Origin: Anaerotignum propionicum
Lineage (GTDB): Bacteria > Bacillota > Clostridia > Lachnospirales > Anaerotignaceae
Length of the DNA: 64,000 bases
Reading direction: 5' to 3'
NCBI RefSeq assembly: GCF_024461735.1
Contig: NZ_JANGAD010000002.1
Coordinates: 248,001-312,000 of the forward strand
Part shown: piece after piece, positions 1-8,439 of the stretch
Numbering within the stretch: position 1 is the stretch's first letter
Layout of the letters: each line of letters opens with the position of its first letter
Translations under genes and position numbers: made by a program
Notes under the pieces: model-generated
Told to the model about the DNA's origin: nothing
What the model saw: the letters and a program-made list of their open reading frames with translations, nothing else
The model's database searches: none

Positions 1-21
1 AAACAAAAATAGGAGGAAATT

Positions 22-741
22 ATGAAAGAAGTCAGTATCCATGTGGGTAAACGGATCAGGCTTTACAGAAAGCTAAAGAAGTTAACAATTGAGGTCTTTG
101 CAGAAATGATTCACAAAAGCAAAGCAACAGTTTCTAAATATGAAAATGGTGAGATTTCAATTGATATTGAAACCCTATTTTCTATCGCAGATGCCTTAAA
201 TATTTCTGTAAATCAGCTTGTGGATTATGAAAATGTCACAACTTCTGAGGATACAGAAGGGGATGCTCTTGTAAAGCGGAAAACGGGAAAAACAAAATAT
301 TATTTGTATTTCTATGATGGAAGAAAAGGTCGAATTGTCAAAAATATTATTGAGGTGCAAGGCGCAGGGGAAAATGGTATTTATAAAGCGAATTTTTATG
401 TAGATGTAGAAGACTACAGTAATTATTACAACTGCAAATTTCTTTATCACGGAAACATGCGAAAATTTGATGCATTTACCAATTTCAATTTTGAGAATCA
501 GAATAACAAAGTGGAGCAAGTATTTATGTATGCCATTAATTCTTTCACCCACAATCGCCGATTGGTAGGGATGTTTTCAGGGCTTTCCACACAACCAATC
601 TTGCCGGTTGCATTTAAATTTTTAATGTCTCTGGATGTGATGGTAGAGAACGAGGAAATGAAAGAACAATTGGTAATGACCAAGGAAGACCTTAAACAAA
701 TTAAGAAAATGAATATGTTTGTTATTAATCAGGAACTATAA
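22..741 (+). CDS. XRE-family helix-turn-helix regulator
   Basis: This 239-residue protein opens with a Cro/C1-type HTH at about residues 8-62 (IRLYRKLKKLTIEVFAEMIH followed by the recognition segment SKATVSKYENGE). The remaining ~170 residues are a second domain I do not recognise, rich in Tyr and Phe. By family it should be a DNA-binding transcription factor whose C-terminal part senses a ligand or mediates oligomerisation. The start is fixed by AGGAGG eight bases upstream. The gene stands alone and is followed at once by a strong terminator, so it is probably monocistronic. The target is unknown. Confidence 0.85.
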   Translation: MKEVSIHVGKRIRLYRKLKKLTIEVFAEMIHKSKATVSKYENGEISIDIETLFSIADALNISVNQLVDYENVTTSEDTEGDALVKRKTGKTKYYLYFYDGRKGRIVKNIIEVQGAGENGIYKANFYVDVEDYSNYYNCKFLYHGNMRKFDAFTNFNFENQNNKVEQVFMYAINSFTHNRRLVGMFSGLSTQPILPVAFKFLMSLDVMVENEEMKEQLVMTKEDLKQIKKMNMFVINQEL

Positions 742-787
742 AAAACCGATTGCTATGCATAAAATATGCTTAGCAATCGGTTTTTTG
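741..787 (+). terminator. Rho-independent terminator after the XRE gene
   Basis: Two arms, aaaccgattgct and agcaatcggttt, form a long stem around a short A/T loop and are followed by TTTTTT. The A run on the other side would let it work in both directions. Confidence 0.85.
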
Positions 788-847
788 TGTGTTTTTAATT
801 CGCTAGAGAAGAGTTTTTTGAAGCAAGGAATAAGGTTTCTTGTTACC

Positions 848-1285
848 TCAAAATTTATCCATTAATGCAATTGACATTAAAAGCCCCGCAATTTTAGCTG
901 CTTGGGGATTTAAATTTTCCCCTGCTTCATCGGGACTTCCGTCGGCACTTCTAGCTGCAAGGAGACCACCATCTTGGGTTAAGTTGGCAACGCTTTGATT
1001 TACCCCTTGTAAGGAATTAATAAAAAGCAAAGAACGACAGATATCACGGATTTGCCCTCGACCGCCTTCATCTAGGAAGGGTGCGATTGCTCTAAGAAGG
1101 GTAACCTCCTTTGGTGGATGTTCCACGGTAAATGACTTTTGGTCACCGGCGGCTAACTGAATTTTCTGAATGTAGTTTCTCTCAATTGCTTCTCTTAAGG
1201 ACGTAGACATCGACAGAAAGTCTTTCTCAAGACCATCTGTTTGCTGAAGTGTTTTTGTCAATTCATAAATTAAATTTCGTTCCAT
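848..1285 (-). CDS. Hypothetical helical protein downstream of the split protease
   Basis: A 145-residue soluble protein of unknown function. Residues ~60-95 contain LLRAIAPFLDEGGRGQIRDI, which resembles two repeats in the 155-residue protein at 10315 (LFSAIPFLDMEFQKN and LLQAVKPYLAPQDKM). The two genes are therefore paralogs and lie on either side of the subtilisin locus. Its start codon overlaps the end of the protease gene, so in the uninterrupted arrangement it would be the second gene of a protease operon. With the insertion present it is cut off from that promoter. No signal peptide or membrane segment is seen. Confidence 0.6.
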   Translation of the reverse strand: MERNLIYELTKTLQQTDGLEKDFLSMSTSLREAIERNYIQKIQLAAGDQKSFTVEHPPKEVTLLRAIAPFLDEGGRGQIRDICRSLLFINSLQGVNQSVANLTQDGGLLAARSADGSPDEAGENLNPQAAKIAGLLMSIALMDKF

Positions 1286-2010
1286 TACATTAAAACCACC
1301 TTTCCTGTTTGGTTCAGACAGGTACTTTGATCCAACAGTCCTCCGTTTTCGGCTGCTATTTTCGTTAGAGCTGCCTTAATTTCGTTGGGTCTGACATAAG
1401 GGAATCGTTCTAACAGCAAAGAGGCCGCTCCGCTTACCAAGGGGGTAGCCATAGAGGCACCACTCATACATATATAATTGGGATAAATAATATTCTCCCG
1501 ACTGCGGTTGGGCATGCTGAACTTATAATCAGGGGAGAGAACAGAAACAATATTTTCTCCTGGGGCCCAGATATCCGGCAGATTGGATGACTCCTTGGTA
1601 AAAAGGGAGAAAGGCTTATGACGTGTAAAATAATCTCGATCTTCCCAAGTTCCCACAGTAATTACCATGGGGCTGATGGGTGGCGGAGGCTGATAGCCTC
1701 TTCGTCCATCTGGATTGCCCGCGGCAGCCACTACAACAATTCCTCTACGCCAGAGAATTTCAACGCTTTCCTTCAAAGGCTGATTCACCTTTCTGTCGTT
1801 GGAACCGATGGATAAATTTACTACTCTTATATTATATTTTGCAGCATTGTCCATTATCCATCTTAATGCGGCAACAGCGTGGGAGGAACTGCCTTGGCCG
1901 TTGCTGTCAAGAATTTTTAAGGAAATAATATGAGCCTCCGGTGCAATTCCCTTGTAGCGGCCATTGGAAAGAATACCACTGCCACAGGCGATACCCGTGA
2001 CATGGGTCAC
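1285..2010 (-). pseudogene. Subtilisin-like S8 protease, C-terminal part of a split gene
   Basis: This part encodes the end of the His motif (THVTG), the oxyanion region (VVAAAGNPDG) and the catalytic Ser motif (MSGASMATPLVSGAA), ending in a normal S8 C-terminus. The catalytic Asp and the start of the His motif are missing, and no ribosome binding site precedes the GTG at 2010. The missing part is on the same strand at 9973-10191 and ends exactly at GHGTHVT. Joined, they give a protein of about 310 residues without a signal peptide, the size of an intracellular subtilisin. The gene is split by the 8-kb insertion at 2001-9980. It could be permanently dead or restored by excision. Confidence 0.9.
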
Positions 2011-2013
2011 GTA
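1994..2013. other. Left attachment site of the 8-kb element
   Basis: cccgtgacatgggtcacgta. The left half is the protease gene and the right half belongs to the element. The core acatgggt at 2000-2007 recurs at 9980-9987. The crossover dinucleotide cannot be fixed from one sequence. Confidence 0.75.
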
Positions 2014-2087
2014 TCTTTTGTGTTGCTTTTATATCTTAGTTGGGATAAAATAAAAAAGAATAGACATTCAAAATTGGGGGGACTTTT

Positions 2088-2357
2088 GTGAAAATATCTG
2101 AAAAGGGACAGAAGTTATTGGCAAATTATAAAAAGTTTCAAAAGATCTATATTTTATTATTAGCTGTTGCCGCCATGAGTTTTGTGTTTTTGCATAATTA
2201 TTATTTTGCAGTGGCTTTGGCAGTGTTTACGTTTGTTTTGGAAACCAAGTATTATAAATGTCCCCATTGTAAAAAGTCACTCAATAGTAGAAAGAAGATT
2301 GCCGAGGATAGTTGCTGTCCAAACTGTAACAAATATATCTTTAAAGATTTGGATTAA
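2088..2357 (+). CDS. Small membrane protein with C-terminal zinc ribbon
   Basis: An 89-residue protein with two membrane segments (about residues 18-34 and 36-52) followed by a four-cysteine zinc ribbon, CPHCKKSL at ~58 and CCPNCNK at ~76. GTG start preceded by ttggggggac. It is the first gene inside the left end of the element and reads away from the attachment site. Function unknown; the layout suggests a membrane-anchored nucleic-acid or protein-binding module. A terminator follows it, so it is transcribed apart from the recombinase. Confidence 0.7.
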   Translation: MKISEKGQKLLANYKKFQKIYILLLAVAAMSFVFLHNYYFAVALAVFTFVLETKYYKCPHCKKSLNSRKKIAEDSCCPNCNKYIFKDLD

Positions 2358-2395
2358 GAGTTGAAAAAGAATAAATATTTCGTTATAAGAAATTT

Positions 2396-2429
2396 CTCCC
2401 GCAGTTTTTAGCTGCGGGAATTTTATTGT
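2396..2429 (+). terminator. Terminator after the zinc-ribbon gene
   Basis: tcccgcag and ctgcggga pair around a short loop, followed by attttattgttt. The rest of the gap to 2674 holds no further gene that I can support. Confidence 0.75.
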
Positions 2430-2674
2430 TTGCTTCAAGCTGATAAGCAAATGGACTCAACTGTTTTTGGCATTGAATTTAGAATGAACGGCAAAGCTTA
2501 TTCGTGATTAAGTTTGCCTGATTCACTTGCCATACCCGGAAGCATATCCATAGTATAAAAGAGTCTCTGTTAGCTTAAGCCTCGTATAACACAAGCGATT
2601 TCTCATATTTTTTGGGATATGTGGATACCCCTCTGGTATATATTGATAGTAAGAAAGAGTAAGGGGGCGTAGTT

Positions 2675-3589
2675 ATGCCCAAGGCAGCCTTATATTGCCG
2701 TCTCTCTGTGGAGGATGGAACGGGGGAAGAAAGCGAAAGTATAAGAAACCAGCGGATACTGCTTATAGCTTATGCCCAAAAAAACGGATGGGAAATTTAT
2801 GATATTTATGAGGACGAGGATTATTCAGGCTTACGAGAGGATCGACCAGCTTTTTGCCGCTTGATTCAGGATGCAAAGGATAAAAAATTTGAGATAATCC
2901 TCTGTAAAACCCAATCACGATTTACCCGTAGTGCGGCTACGGCGGAGATATATTTGCATGAACGCTTTCCTTTGTGGGGTATCCGTTTTATCACGGTAGT
3001 GGATGGAGTTGACACATCAAAAAAAGAGAATAAAAAGGCAAGGCAAATCAATAGCTTAGTGAATGAATGGTATTGTGAGGAGCTTTCAGAAAATATTCGA
3101 TCTGTACTACGAAGAAAAATGGAAATGGGGCAGTTTTTGGGGAATTATGCACCCTATGGTTATGAGAAGGACGCTTCTGACCGTCATCATTTAATAATTT
3201 TGGAGGAGGAAGCCAGTGTGGTGCGTATTATAGCTAAGCTGTATCTGTCTGGTCTATCCTGCAAAAAAATAGCAGAACAGTTGACCCTTGAGAATATCCC
3301 TACACCCTCCCAAGAAAAGCAAAAAAGAGGGCAGGATTTAGGTAGAGAAGTCTGTAAGAAATGGGGGGCCGGAACTGTGCGTAAAATTTTGAAAAACCCT
3401 GTCTACATCGGACATATGGTGCAAGGGAGAGAACAAAAGGTTAGTTATAAATCTAAAAAAACCATTGAGCTTCCTAAGGAAAGCTGGATCGTTGTAAAGA
3501 ATACCCATGAGCCCATTCTAAGTGAAAAGTCTTTTGAAAAAATACAGAAAAAGATGGTGAAGAACCGACGAGGGAAACAAAGCGTTTGA
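2675..3589 (+). CDS. Serine site-specific recombinase
   Basis: A 304-residue resolvase/invertase-type recombinase. The N-terminal catalytic domain has the nucleophile Ser11 in YCRLSVEDG and the arginine-rich motif KTQSRFTRS. A Recombinase domain follows (about 160-270, including AGTVRKILKNPVYIGHMVQG). It ends soon after, at ~300 residues, without the zinc-ribbon and coiled-coil tail usual in 450-550-residue large serine integrases, so it is a short form. Start from aagggggcgtagttATG. As the only recombinase between the joints, it is the likely enzyme for integration and excision. Control is not visible; no obvious excisionase gene lies beside it. Confidence 0.9.
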   Translation: MPKAALYCRLSVEDGTGEESESIRNQRILLIAYAQKNGWEIYDIYEDEDYSGLREDRPAFCRLIQDAKDKKFEIILCKTQSRFTRSAATAEIYLHERFPLWGIRFITVVDGVDTSKKENKKARQINSLVNEWYCEELSENIRSVLRRKMEMGQFLGNYAPYGYEKDASDRHHLIILEEEASVVRIIAKLYLSGLSCKKIAEQLTLENIPTPSQEKQKRGQDLGREVCKKWGAGTVRKILKNPVYIGHMVQGREQKVSYKSKKTIELPKESWIVVKNTHEPILSEKSFEKIQKKMVKNRRGKQSV

Positions 3590-3614
3590 CAACCGGAAAA
3601 CCCTGTGATATTCT
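3586..3614 (+). promoter_or_regulatory. Sigma-A promoter of the thi operon
   Basis: TTGACA (3586-3591) and TATTCT (3609-3614) are 17 bases apart. The -35 box contains the stop codon of the recombinase gene. The transcript would start just upstream of the THI-box. Confidence 0.7.
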
Positions 3615-3645
3615 AAAAAACAGGAAGTAATTCCGATTATAAAAA

Positions 3646-3729
3646 AATGGGAGCTTGTAGGCAGGCTGAGAGGAAGTACCGATACTTCGACCGTGAACCT
3701 GATTTGGATAATGCCAACGTAGGGACATA
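3646..3729 (+). ncRNA. TPP riboswitch (THI-box)
   Basis: The diagnostic conserved parts are present in order: ggctgagagg at 3664, then ccgtgaacctgatttgga and taatgccaacgtaggga up to 3725. The family binds thiamine pyrophosphate. It is followed within 20 bases by an intrinsic terminator and then thiM-thiE, so high TPP should stop transcription before the thiamine salvage genes. Confidence 0.95.
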
Positions 3730-3740
3730 CTTCGTTTATG

Positions 3741-3771
3741 AAGACACTCCCGTGGGGAGTGTCTTTTTTAA
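3741..3771 (+). terminator. Riboswitch-controlled terminator ahead of thiM
   Basis: agacactccc and gggagtgtct pair around gtg and are followed by TTTTTT. Its place right after the THI-box marks it as the expression platform. About 155 untranslated bases then lead to thiM. Confidence 0.9.
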
Positions 3772-3929
3772 CGGACATCTAAGGTGTTGACAAAACAAGA
3801 AAGGCCTTTTGTTGCTACTTATATTTTCAAGGCAATGTTTTGGAAGGGCTGTCCGTTATTAATAAACCATAAATCAATTTTCGAAGGGTTCCGCCGGAAA
3901 ATCCAATGGAATTTTAAGGAGGAAAAACA

Positions 3930-4757
3930 ATGGAGAAAAATTTAATCAAAAATGTAAGAGAAACTGTGCCTCTGGTACACAATATCACAAATTATGTTAC
4001 AGTAAACGATGTGGCCAATATTTTATTGGCTTGCGGTGGTTCCCCTATCATGGCTGATGACGCAGGGGAGGCGGAAGAAATTACGAGTATTTGCGGTGGT
4101 CTGAATATCAATATAGGAACGTTAAATGCCCGTACCATTGAATCCATGCTTTTAGCAGGAAAAAGAGCCAATGAGCTGGGGCATGTAACGGTGTTGGATC
4201 CTGTAGGTGCCGGTGCATCTAAATTACGTACGGATACAGCAATTCGCCTTTTGGATGAGGTGCAGTTTTCTGTAATACGGGGGAATGTTTCAGAGTTAAA
4301 GGCACTTTGGGGTACAGAAGGTACAACAAAGGGTGTAGATGCGGACATTGCAGACCGTGTAACAGAGGAAAATTTGGATGAAATGATCCAGTTTGCAAAT
4401 CTACTCAGTGGGAAAACAGGTGCGGTGATTGCAATGACAGGGGCAATTGATATTGTCGCCGATGAAGAAAAGGCATATGCAATTCGTAATGGAAATCCTT
4501 TGATGTCCAAAATAACTGGAACTGGTTGTATGCTCAGTGGTGTGGTAGCGGCGTATTGCGTGGCAAATTCAAATCATTTATTGGATGCAGCAGCGGCGGC
4601 GGTGGCTGCAATGGGACTTTGCGGTGAGATTGCATTGCAAAGATTAAAGGAGTCAGAATTGAATGGCACCTCATCCTATCGTACTTATATAATTGATGCA
4701 ATGAGTAATTTGACGGATGAGATTTTAGAGGAGGGCATGAAAATTGAATCTAGATAG
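3930..4757 (+). CDS. thiM: Hydroxyethylthiazole kinase
   Basis: 275 residues, the family's usual length. The enzyme phosphorylates the thiazole alcohol with ATP in thiamine salvage. Family motifs are clear: VPLVHNITNYV near the N-terminus, GGSPIMADDAGE, VLDPVGAGAS at ~90, RGNVSE at ~113 and the nucleotide/anion loop ITGTGCMLSG at ~192 with the catalytic Cys. RBS aaggagg sits eight bases before the ATG. It is the first gene under the THI-box and overlaps thiE by 14 bases. No thiD or thiC lies nearby, so this is a salvage set rather than a full de novo pathway. Confidence 0.97.
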   Translation: MEKNLIKNVRETVPLVHNITNYVTVNDVANILLACGGSPIMADDAGEAEEITSICGGLNINIGTLNARTIESMLLAGKRANELGHVTVLDPVGAGASKLRTDTAIRLLDEVQFSVIRGNVSELKALWGTEGTTKGVDADIADRVTEENLDEMIQFANLLSGKTGAVIAMTGAIDIVADEEKAYAIRNGNPLMSKITGTGCMLSGVVAAYCVANSNHLLDAAAAAVAAMGLCGEIALQRLKESELNGTSSYRTYIIDAMSNLTDEILEEGMKIESR

Positions 4758-5385
4758 TAAGAGCTTGTTGTTATATGCAGTGACGGATCATGCATGGTTA
4801 CATGAAAGAAAGCTTTCTGATGATGTGGAGAAAGCATTGCTGGGGGGAGCAACCTTTGTGCAGTTGCGGGAAAAGGATGCTTCTTTTGAAGAGTTTCTGG
4901 AGCAGGCTAAGGAAGTAAAAGAAGTTTGTAAAAAATATAACGTTCCTTTTGTGATTAATGATAATATTGAGGTGGCTTTAGCCGTTGATGCTGATGGTGT
5001 TCATGTTGGACAAAGTGATATGGAGACAGGAAGTGTTCGCCAAAGGCTGGGTAAGGATAAGATCATTGGTGTTTCCACCCGTACTGTTGAGGAAGCCCTG
5101 CTTGCCCAAGACAGAGGTGCTGACTATTTGGGCGTTGGAGCCATGTTTCAGACCTCAACAAAACTGGATGCGGCAGATGTAACCTTTGAGGAGTTAAAGG
5201 CGATTTGTGGGGCAGTGGAGATACCCGTTGTTGCCATTGGCGGAATCAGCCATCATAATGTGATGGAGCTTGAAGGGACTGGTATTGATGGTGTTGCTGT
5301 TGTCTCAGCAATTTTTGCCGCAGAGGATATCAAAAAGGCAGCATCAGAAATGAAACAAAAGTTGGAGCGTGTTGTAAAATCGTAA
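4744..5385 (+). CDS. thiE: Thiamine-phosphate synthase
   Basis: 213 residues, a TIM-barrel enzyme joining thiazole phosphate and pyrimidine pyrophosphate to give thiamine phosphate. Visible motifs: FVQLREKDAS, FVINDNIEVAL, GVHVGQSDM, GVSTRTVEEA, DYLGVGAMFQTSTK and the phosphate loop VVAIGGIS...GVAVVSAI. The start is a TTG at 4744 served by gaggaggg inside thiM; the ATG at 4737 is in the thiM frame. Translation is probably coupled to thiM. Together they salvage thiazole into thiamine phosphate. Confidence 0.97.
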   Translation: MNLDSKSLLLYAVTDHAWLHERKLSDDVEKALLGGATFVQLREKDASFEEFLEQAKEVKEVCKKYNVPFVINDNIEVALAVDADGVHVGQSDMETGSVRQRLGKDKIIGVSTRTVEEALLAQDRGADYLGVGAMFQTSTKLDAADVTFEELKAICGAVEIPVVAIGGISHHNVMELEGTGIDGVAVVSAIFAAEDIKKAASEMKQKLERVVKS

Positions 5386-5467
5386 CACAAAGTCAAATAA
5401 CATGTTTTCATTAATTTGTACCCTGAGATTGGTTGATGATATGTTATAAAATTAACATATATATAAT

Positions 5468-5518
5468 GAAGAAAGGCCGCACATAAGAGCCCCTTATTGT
5501 ACGACCTTTTATTTTTTA
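5468..5518. terminator. Bidirectional terminator between thiE and the GntR gene
   Basis: aaaggccgcacataag and cttattgtacgacctttt pair with a few mismatches and T/A runs flank both sides, which suits two converging genes. Confidence 0.7.
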
Positions 5519-5528
5519 ATACGGTTTT

Positions 5529-6242
5529 TTATTCATTGGCTAAAACCATTTGATTTACCTTGAAAATTAACTGCAGAGCACGTCTGGAATTTTCAATATG
5601 GGTTTTCACTGCACAGTTTAACCCATCCAAATCTCCTGCAAAGGCTGCTTTCAAAATCTCTTCATGCTCAGCAACGCATTCGCAGTCCCGATAATGGGGC
5701 TGATTTAGATACGTACCCGTTGCGTAAGTAAAGGGCTGTAAATTGATAAAAACATCAACTGCCTTTTGATTTCCTGACGCAGTTAGATATAGGGTGTGAA
5801 ATTCCATATCCATAGAAAAATATCTCTCTGGATGAAGAGAGGATTCACTGGCCTGTACAAATCTTTTTTGTTCTTCCAGGCTATCAACCAACTGTTGACG
5901 CAAGGCGTCATTATAGTTCAAGGTTGAAATAATATCCTTGGTAAAAAAGGTATCCATCATTAAACGCATATCAAATATGTCGTTTAGCTCATGAGGGGTG
6001 AGTGCACGCACGCTCATGCCTTTGTTGGGTATGTTGATTACCATTTTTTCATCGGCTAAACGTTGCAGTGCCTGCTTCACAGGTGTATCACTCACATTAT
6101 ACCTTCTTGCCAATTCTTTAATATTCAATTTTTCCCCAGGTGAATAACCTTTTTTTGTGATGCTGTTTTTTAAGTCTTGGTAAATTTGATTTGCCAATGT
6201 ACTTTTTTTGCCTTCTAATGTTTGTGCTTTCTTCTCCTCCAC
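5529..6242 (-). CDS. GntR-family regulator (FadR/FCD subfamily)
   Basis: 237 residues. A winged HTH occupies about residues 15-85 (YSPGEKLNIKELARRYNVSD then TPVKQALQRLADEKMV). An all-helical FCD ligand domain follows (~95-225) with conserved acidic and His residues (DIFDMRLMMDTFF, EFHTLYLTASGN, EHEEILKAAFAGD). FCD regulators usually respond to organic acids or sugar acids. It is transcribed away from the TRAP transporter genes and shares their upstream region, so it most likely controls them. GTG start with ggatgggga upstream. Confidence 0.9.
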   Translation of the reverse strand: MEEKKAQTLEGKKSTLANQIYQDLKNSITKKGYSPGEKLNIKELARRYNVSDTPVKQALQRLADEKMVINIPNKGMSVRALTPHELNDIFDMRLMMDTFFTKDIISTLNYNDALRQQLVDSLEEQKRFVQASESSLHPERYFSMDMEFHTLYLTASGNQKAVDVFINLQPFTYATGTYLNQPHYRDCECVAEHEEILKAAFAGDLDGLNCAVKTHIENSRRALQLIFKVNQMVLANE

Positions 6243-6793
6243 AATTGTTCCCCATCCTCACGTTCATGATTATGTTGCTTCACTTTCATCTTTTCCCCAT
6301 AAAATATTATACATCAGAAACTAAAAAAAATCTACTTTTTATCCTGAAAACATGAAAAAATAAGGGTTTATTTCAAAAATCCAAAAAAAACCAAAAAATG
6401 AAACATTTATTTTAGAAAATACGACATTTATTAGCTATTATAAATTTGTGTGTTTACAAAATAAGACCTTAATTTTTGTGCAATAATATTAGATTAGAGT
6501 ATAAATATGGTATAAAGATTAAAATTTCAGTAAAATATAATGAAAATACGATTTGAAAGTACCCTTTTAGAGACTTTTATTCGTCTTTATTACGGATTGA
6601 CTACAAAAAAATGAATATTTATAATAGAAAAAGATGATTAATTGTTTTGAAAAGAAGTTTTTTTGTGAAGTAATCATCTTGTATCCTCGGCCGGGACTAC
6701 ATAGTAAGTACACGAAAGATGATTCCAAAAACGCTTTTTTTTGTTTTTGGGGAGAGAAAACCGGAAACTGTTCAATATTTAGGAGGGAAATCT
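6243..6793. promoter_or_regulatory. Divergent control region between the GntR gene and dctP
   Basis: About 550 very A/T-rich bases with no credible gene. An open frame from 6634 or 6719 runs into dctP but has no ribosome binding site. The promoters for the regulator and the TRAP operon and the GntR operator should lie here. I could not single out one convincing operator palindrome. Confidence 0.5.
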
Positions 6794-7930
6794 ATGTTGA
6801 AAAGAGGGATAGCTGCTGCATTGGCAACAGTTATGGCGCTAGGACTCACTGCTTGTGGGGAAAAGCCTCAGGATACAAAATCAGGTGACTCTGATACTCC
6901 TGCAACACCTACGGGTTTTGTGGAAGCAAAGGTTGAGCCAGATAATTTTGATTCAGGCGTAGAACTAAAGCCTGATTGCTATCGTTTTATTTATGCGTTA
7001 GGAAATGCACCTGCAACAATTGACGCAGCAAAGTATTTTAAAATGCGTCTTGAGCAAGAAAGCGATGGTGCATTAAGCTGTGATATTTATACAGACAACG
7101 TTTTAGGCAGCGAGCGTGAATTATTGGAAGGCTGTCAATTTGGGAATTATGATATCGTATTGGCTACAAATGCAACAGTAGCGTCTTTTAGTAATGATAT
7201 TTTCTGTTTAGATATTCCTTGGTTATATGATAATAAGCAACAAGTTTATGAAGTACTTGACGGCGTTTTGGGGGATACCCTTGCTGCAGGTCTTAAAGAT
7301 AAAGGATTTAAGCTTTTACAGTTCCAGGAAAATTCTTTCCGTACTTTAACAACCTCTGATAGAAAGGTTGAAAAGGTTTCTGACCTGAAAGGGCTGAAAA
7401 TCCGTATTATGGAGAACGAATTACAGTTGGCACAGTGGAAGAGCTATGGCGCAAACCCTACACCTATGGCATTTACTGAATTGTTTACTGCATTACAGCA
7501 GCATACAGTAGATGGTCAGGATAATGGTGCAGAATTAACATGGCAGACAAAGTTCTGTGAAGTACAAAAATTCTATACATACACAAAGCATATTTACTCC
7601 CCTTATTTGATTCTGATGAGTCAGGAAAAATTTGGAGGCCTTACACCACAGCAACAAGAAATCGTTATGAAGGTTTCTAAAGAAGCTGTAAATTATGAGC
7701 GTGAAAGATGTTCTAAATACGAAGCGGCTGCACTGGAAAATATCAAAAACTACCCCGGCATGACCTATACAGAGTTAACACCGGAAGCAGTGGAAGAGTT
7801 TAAGGCTGCATGCGTTGGTGTTAAAGATTTGGCTTACAAGAAAGTTACTAATCCAGAAGTCGTAGACTTACTGTATAGCGAGGTAGAAAAGGCAAAAGCT
7901 AAATATCCCGTTGAAGGGTCAGCTTCGTAA
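6794..7930 (+). CDS. TRAP transporter substrate-binding lipoprotein (DctP family)
   Basis: 378 residues from the ATG at 6794, set by aggaggg upstream and by the lipoprotein signal MLKRGIAAALATVMALGLTA followed by the lipid-modified Cys. An in-frame ATG at 6719 would bury the signal and is rejected. The mature part shows the DctP fold signature around residues 215-275 (LKGLKIRIMENELQ, PMAFTELFTALQQHTVDGQD) with the conserved Arg expected to bind a substrate carboxylate. It delivers substrate to the DctQ-DctM permease that follows. The substrate is probably an organic acid anion; the exact one cannot be read from sequence. Confidence 0.93.
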   Translation: MLKRGIAAALATVMALGLTACGEKPQDTKSGDSDTPATPTGFVEAKVEPDNFDSGVELKPDCYRFIYALGNAPATIDAAKYFKMRLEQESDGALSCDIYTDNVLGSERELLEGCQFGNYDIVLATNATVASFSNDIFCLDIPWLYDNKQQVYEVLDGVLGDTLAAGLKDKGFKLLQFQENSFRTLTTSDRKVEKVSDLKGLKIRIMENELQLAQWKSYGANPTPMAFTELFTALQQHTVDGQDNGAELTWQTKFCEVQKFYTYTKHIYSPYLILMSQEKFGGLTPQQQEIVMKVSKEAVNYERERCSKYEAAALENIKNYPGMTYTELTPEAVEEFKAACVGVKDLAYKKVTNPEVVDLLYSEVEKAKAKYPVEGSAS

Positions 7931-7950
7931 TTAAGAGGGGAGGCAGTAAA

Positions 7951-8439
7951 ATGAAATTCTTTAATGATCATTTGGAAGAATTTTTTATTATTCCATTGAT
8001 GTTTTTGATGAGTGTCATCATTGGCATTCAGGTTATCATGCGTTACGTATTCCAAAATTCCTTGGTTTGGTCTGAGGAATTATCCAGATATATGTTTATT
8101 TGGCTGATTTATTTTGCAGTAAGCTATACTGCTCGTCGTGAAAAGCACATTCGTATCGATGCGGCGATTAATCTGTATCCAAAGAAATTGAGACCTTATA
8201 TCGAAATTTTAAGTGAACTGATTGTTTTAGGTTTCTCTGTATTTATTGCAGTGACAGCGGTTACAGTGTTCCAAAAAATCACATGGAGCGGTCAGCTCTC
8301 TCCTGCTATGCGTATTCCTATGCAGTACGTATATGCGGCACCTTTGATTGGTTTTGTTTTAACTGCGATTCGCCAAGTTCAATGTATTTTGAGAAGAATA
8401 AAAGCGATTAAGAATCATGAGGAGGTGGCGGAAGCATGA
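7951..8439 (+). CDS. TRAP transporter small permease subunit (DctQ family)
   Basis: 162 residues with four membrane helices and the DctQ hallmark after helix 1-2, EELSRYMFIWLIYFA then REKHIRIDA. It pairs with the large permease to form the sodium-coupled TRAP complex. RBS gaggggaggcag. It lies 20 bases after dctP and overlaps dctM by four bases, so the three are one operon. Confidence 0.93.
   Translation: MKFFNDHLEEFFIIPLMFLMSVIIGIQVIMRYVFQNSLVWSEELSRYMFIWLIYFAVSYTARREKHIRIDAAINLYPKKLRPYIEILSELIVLGFSVFIAVTAVTVFQKITWSGQLSPAMRIPMQYVYAAPLIGFVLTAIRQVQCILRRIKAIKNHEEVAEA

Noticed and set aside
1285..2010. Reading the C-terminal S8 part as an independent short protease
   Set aside because: It lacks the catalytic Asp and part of the His motif, has no ribosome binding site, and its missing half is found at 9973-10191.
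6634..6888. Coding frame overlapping the start of dctP
   Set aside because: It conflicts with the lipoprotein signal of dctP, which has a clear ribosome binding site, and shows no protein-like features.
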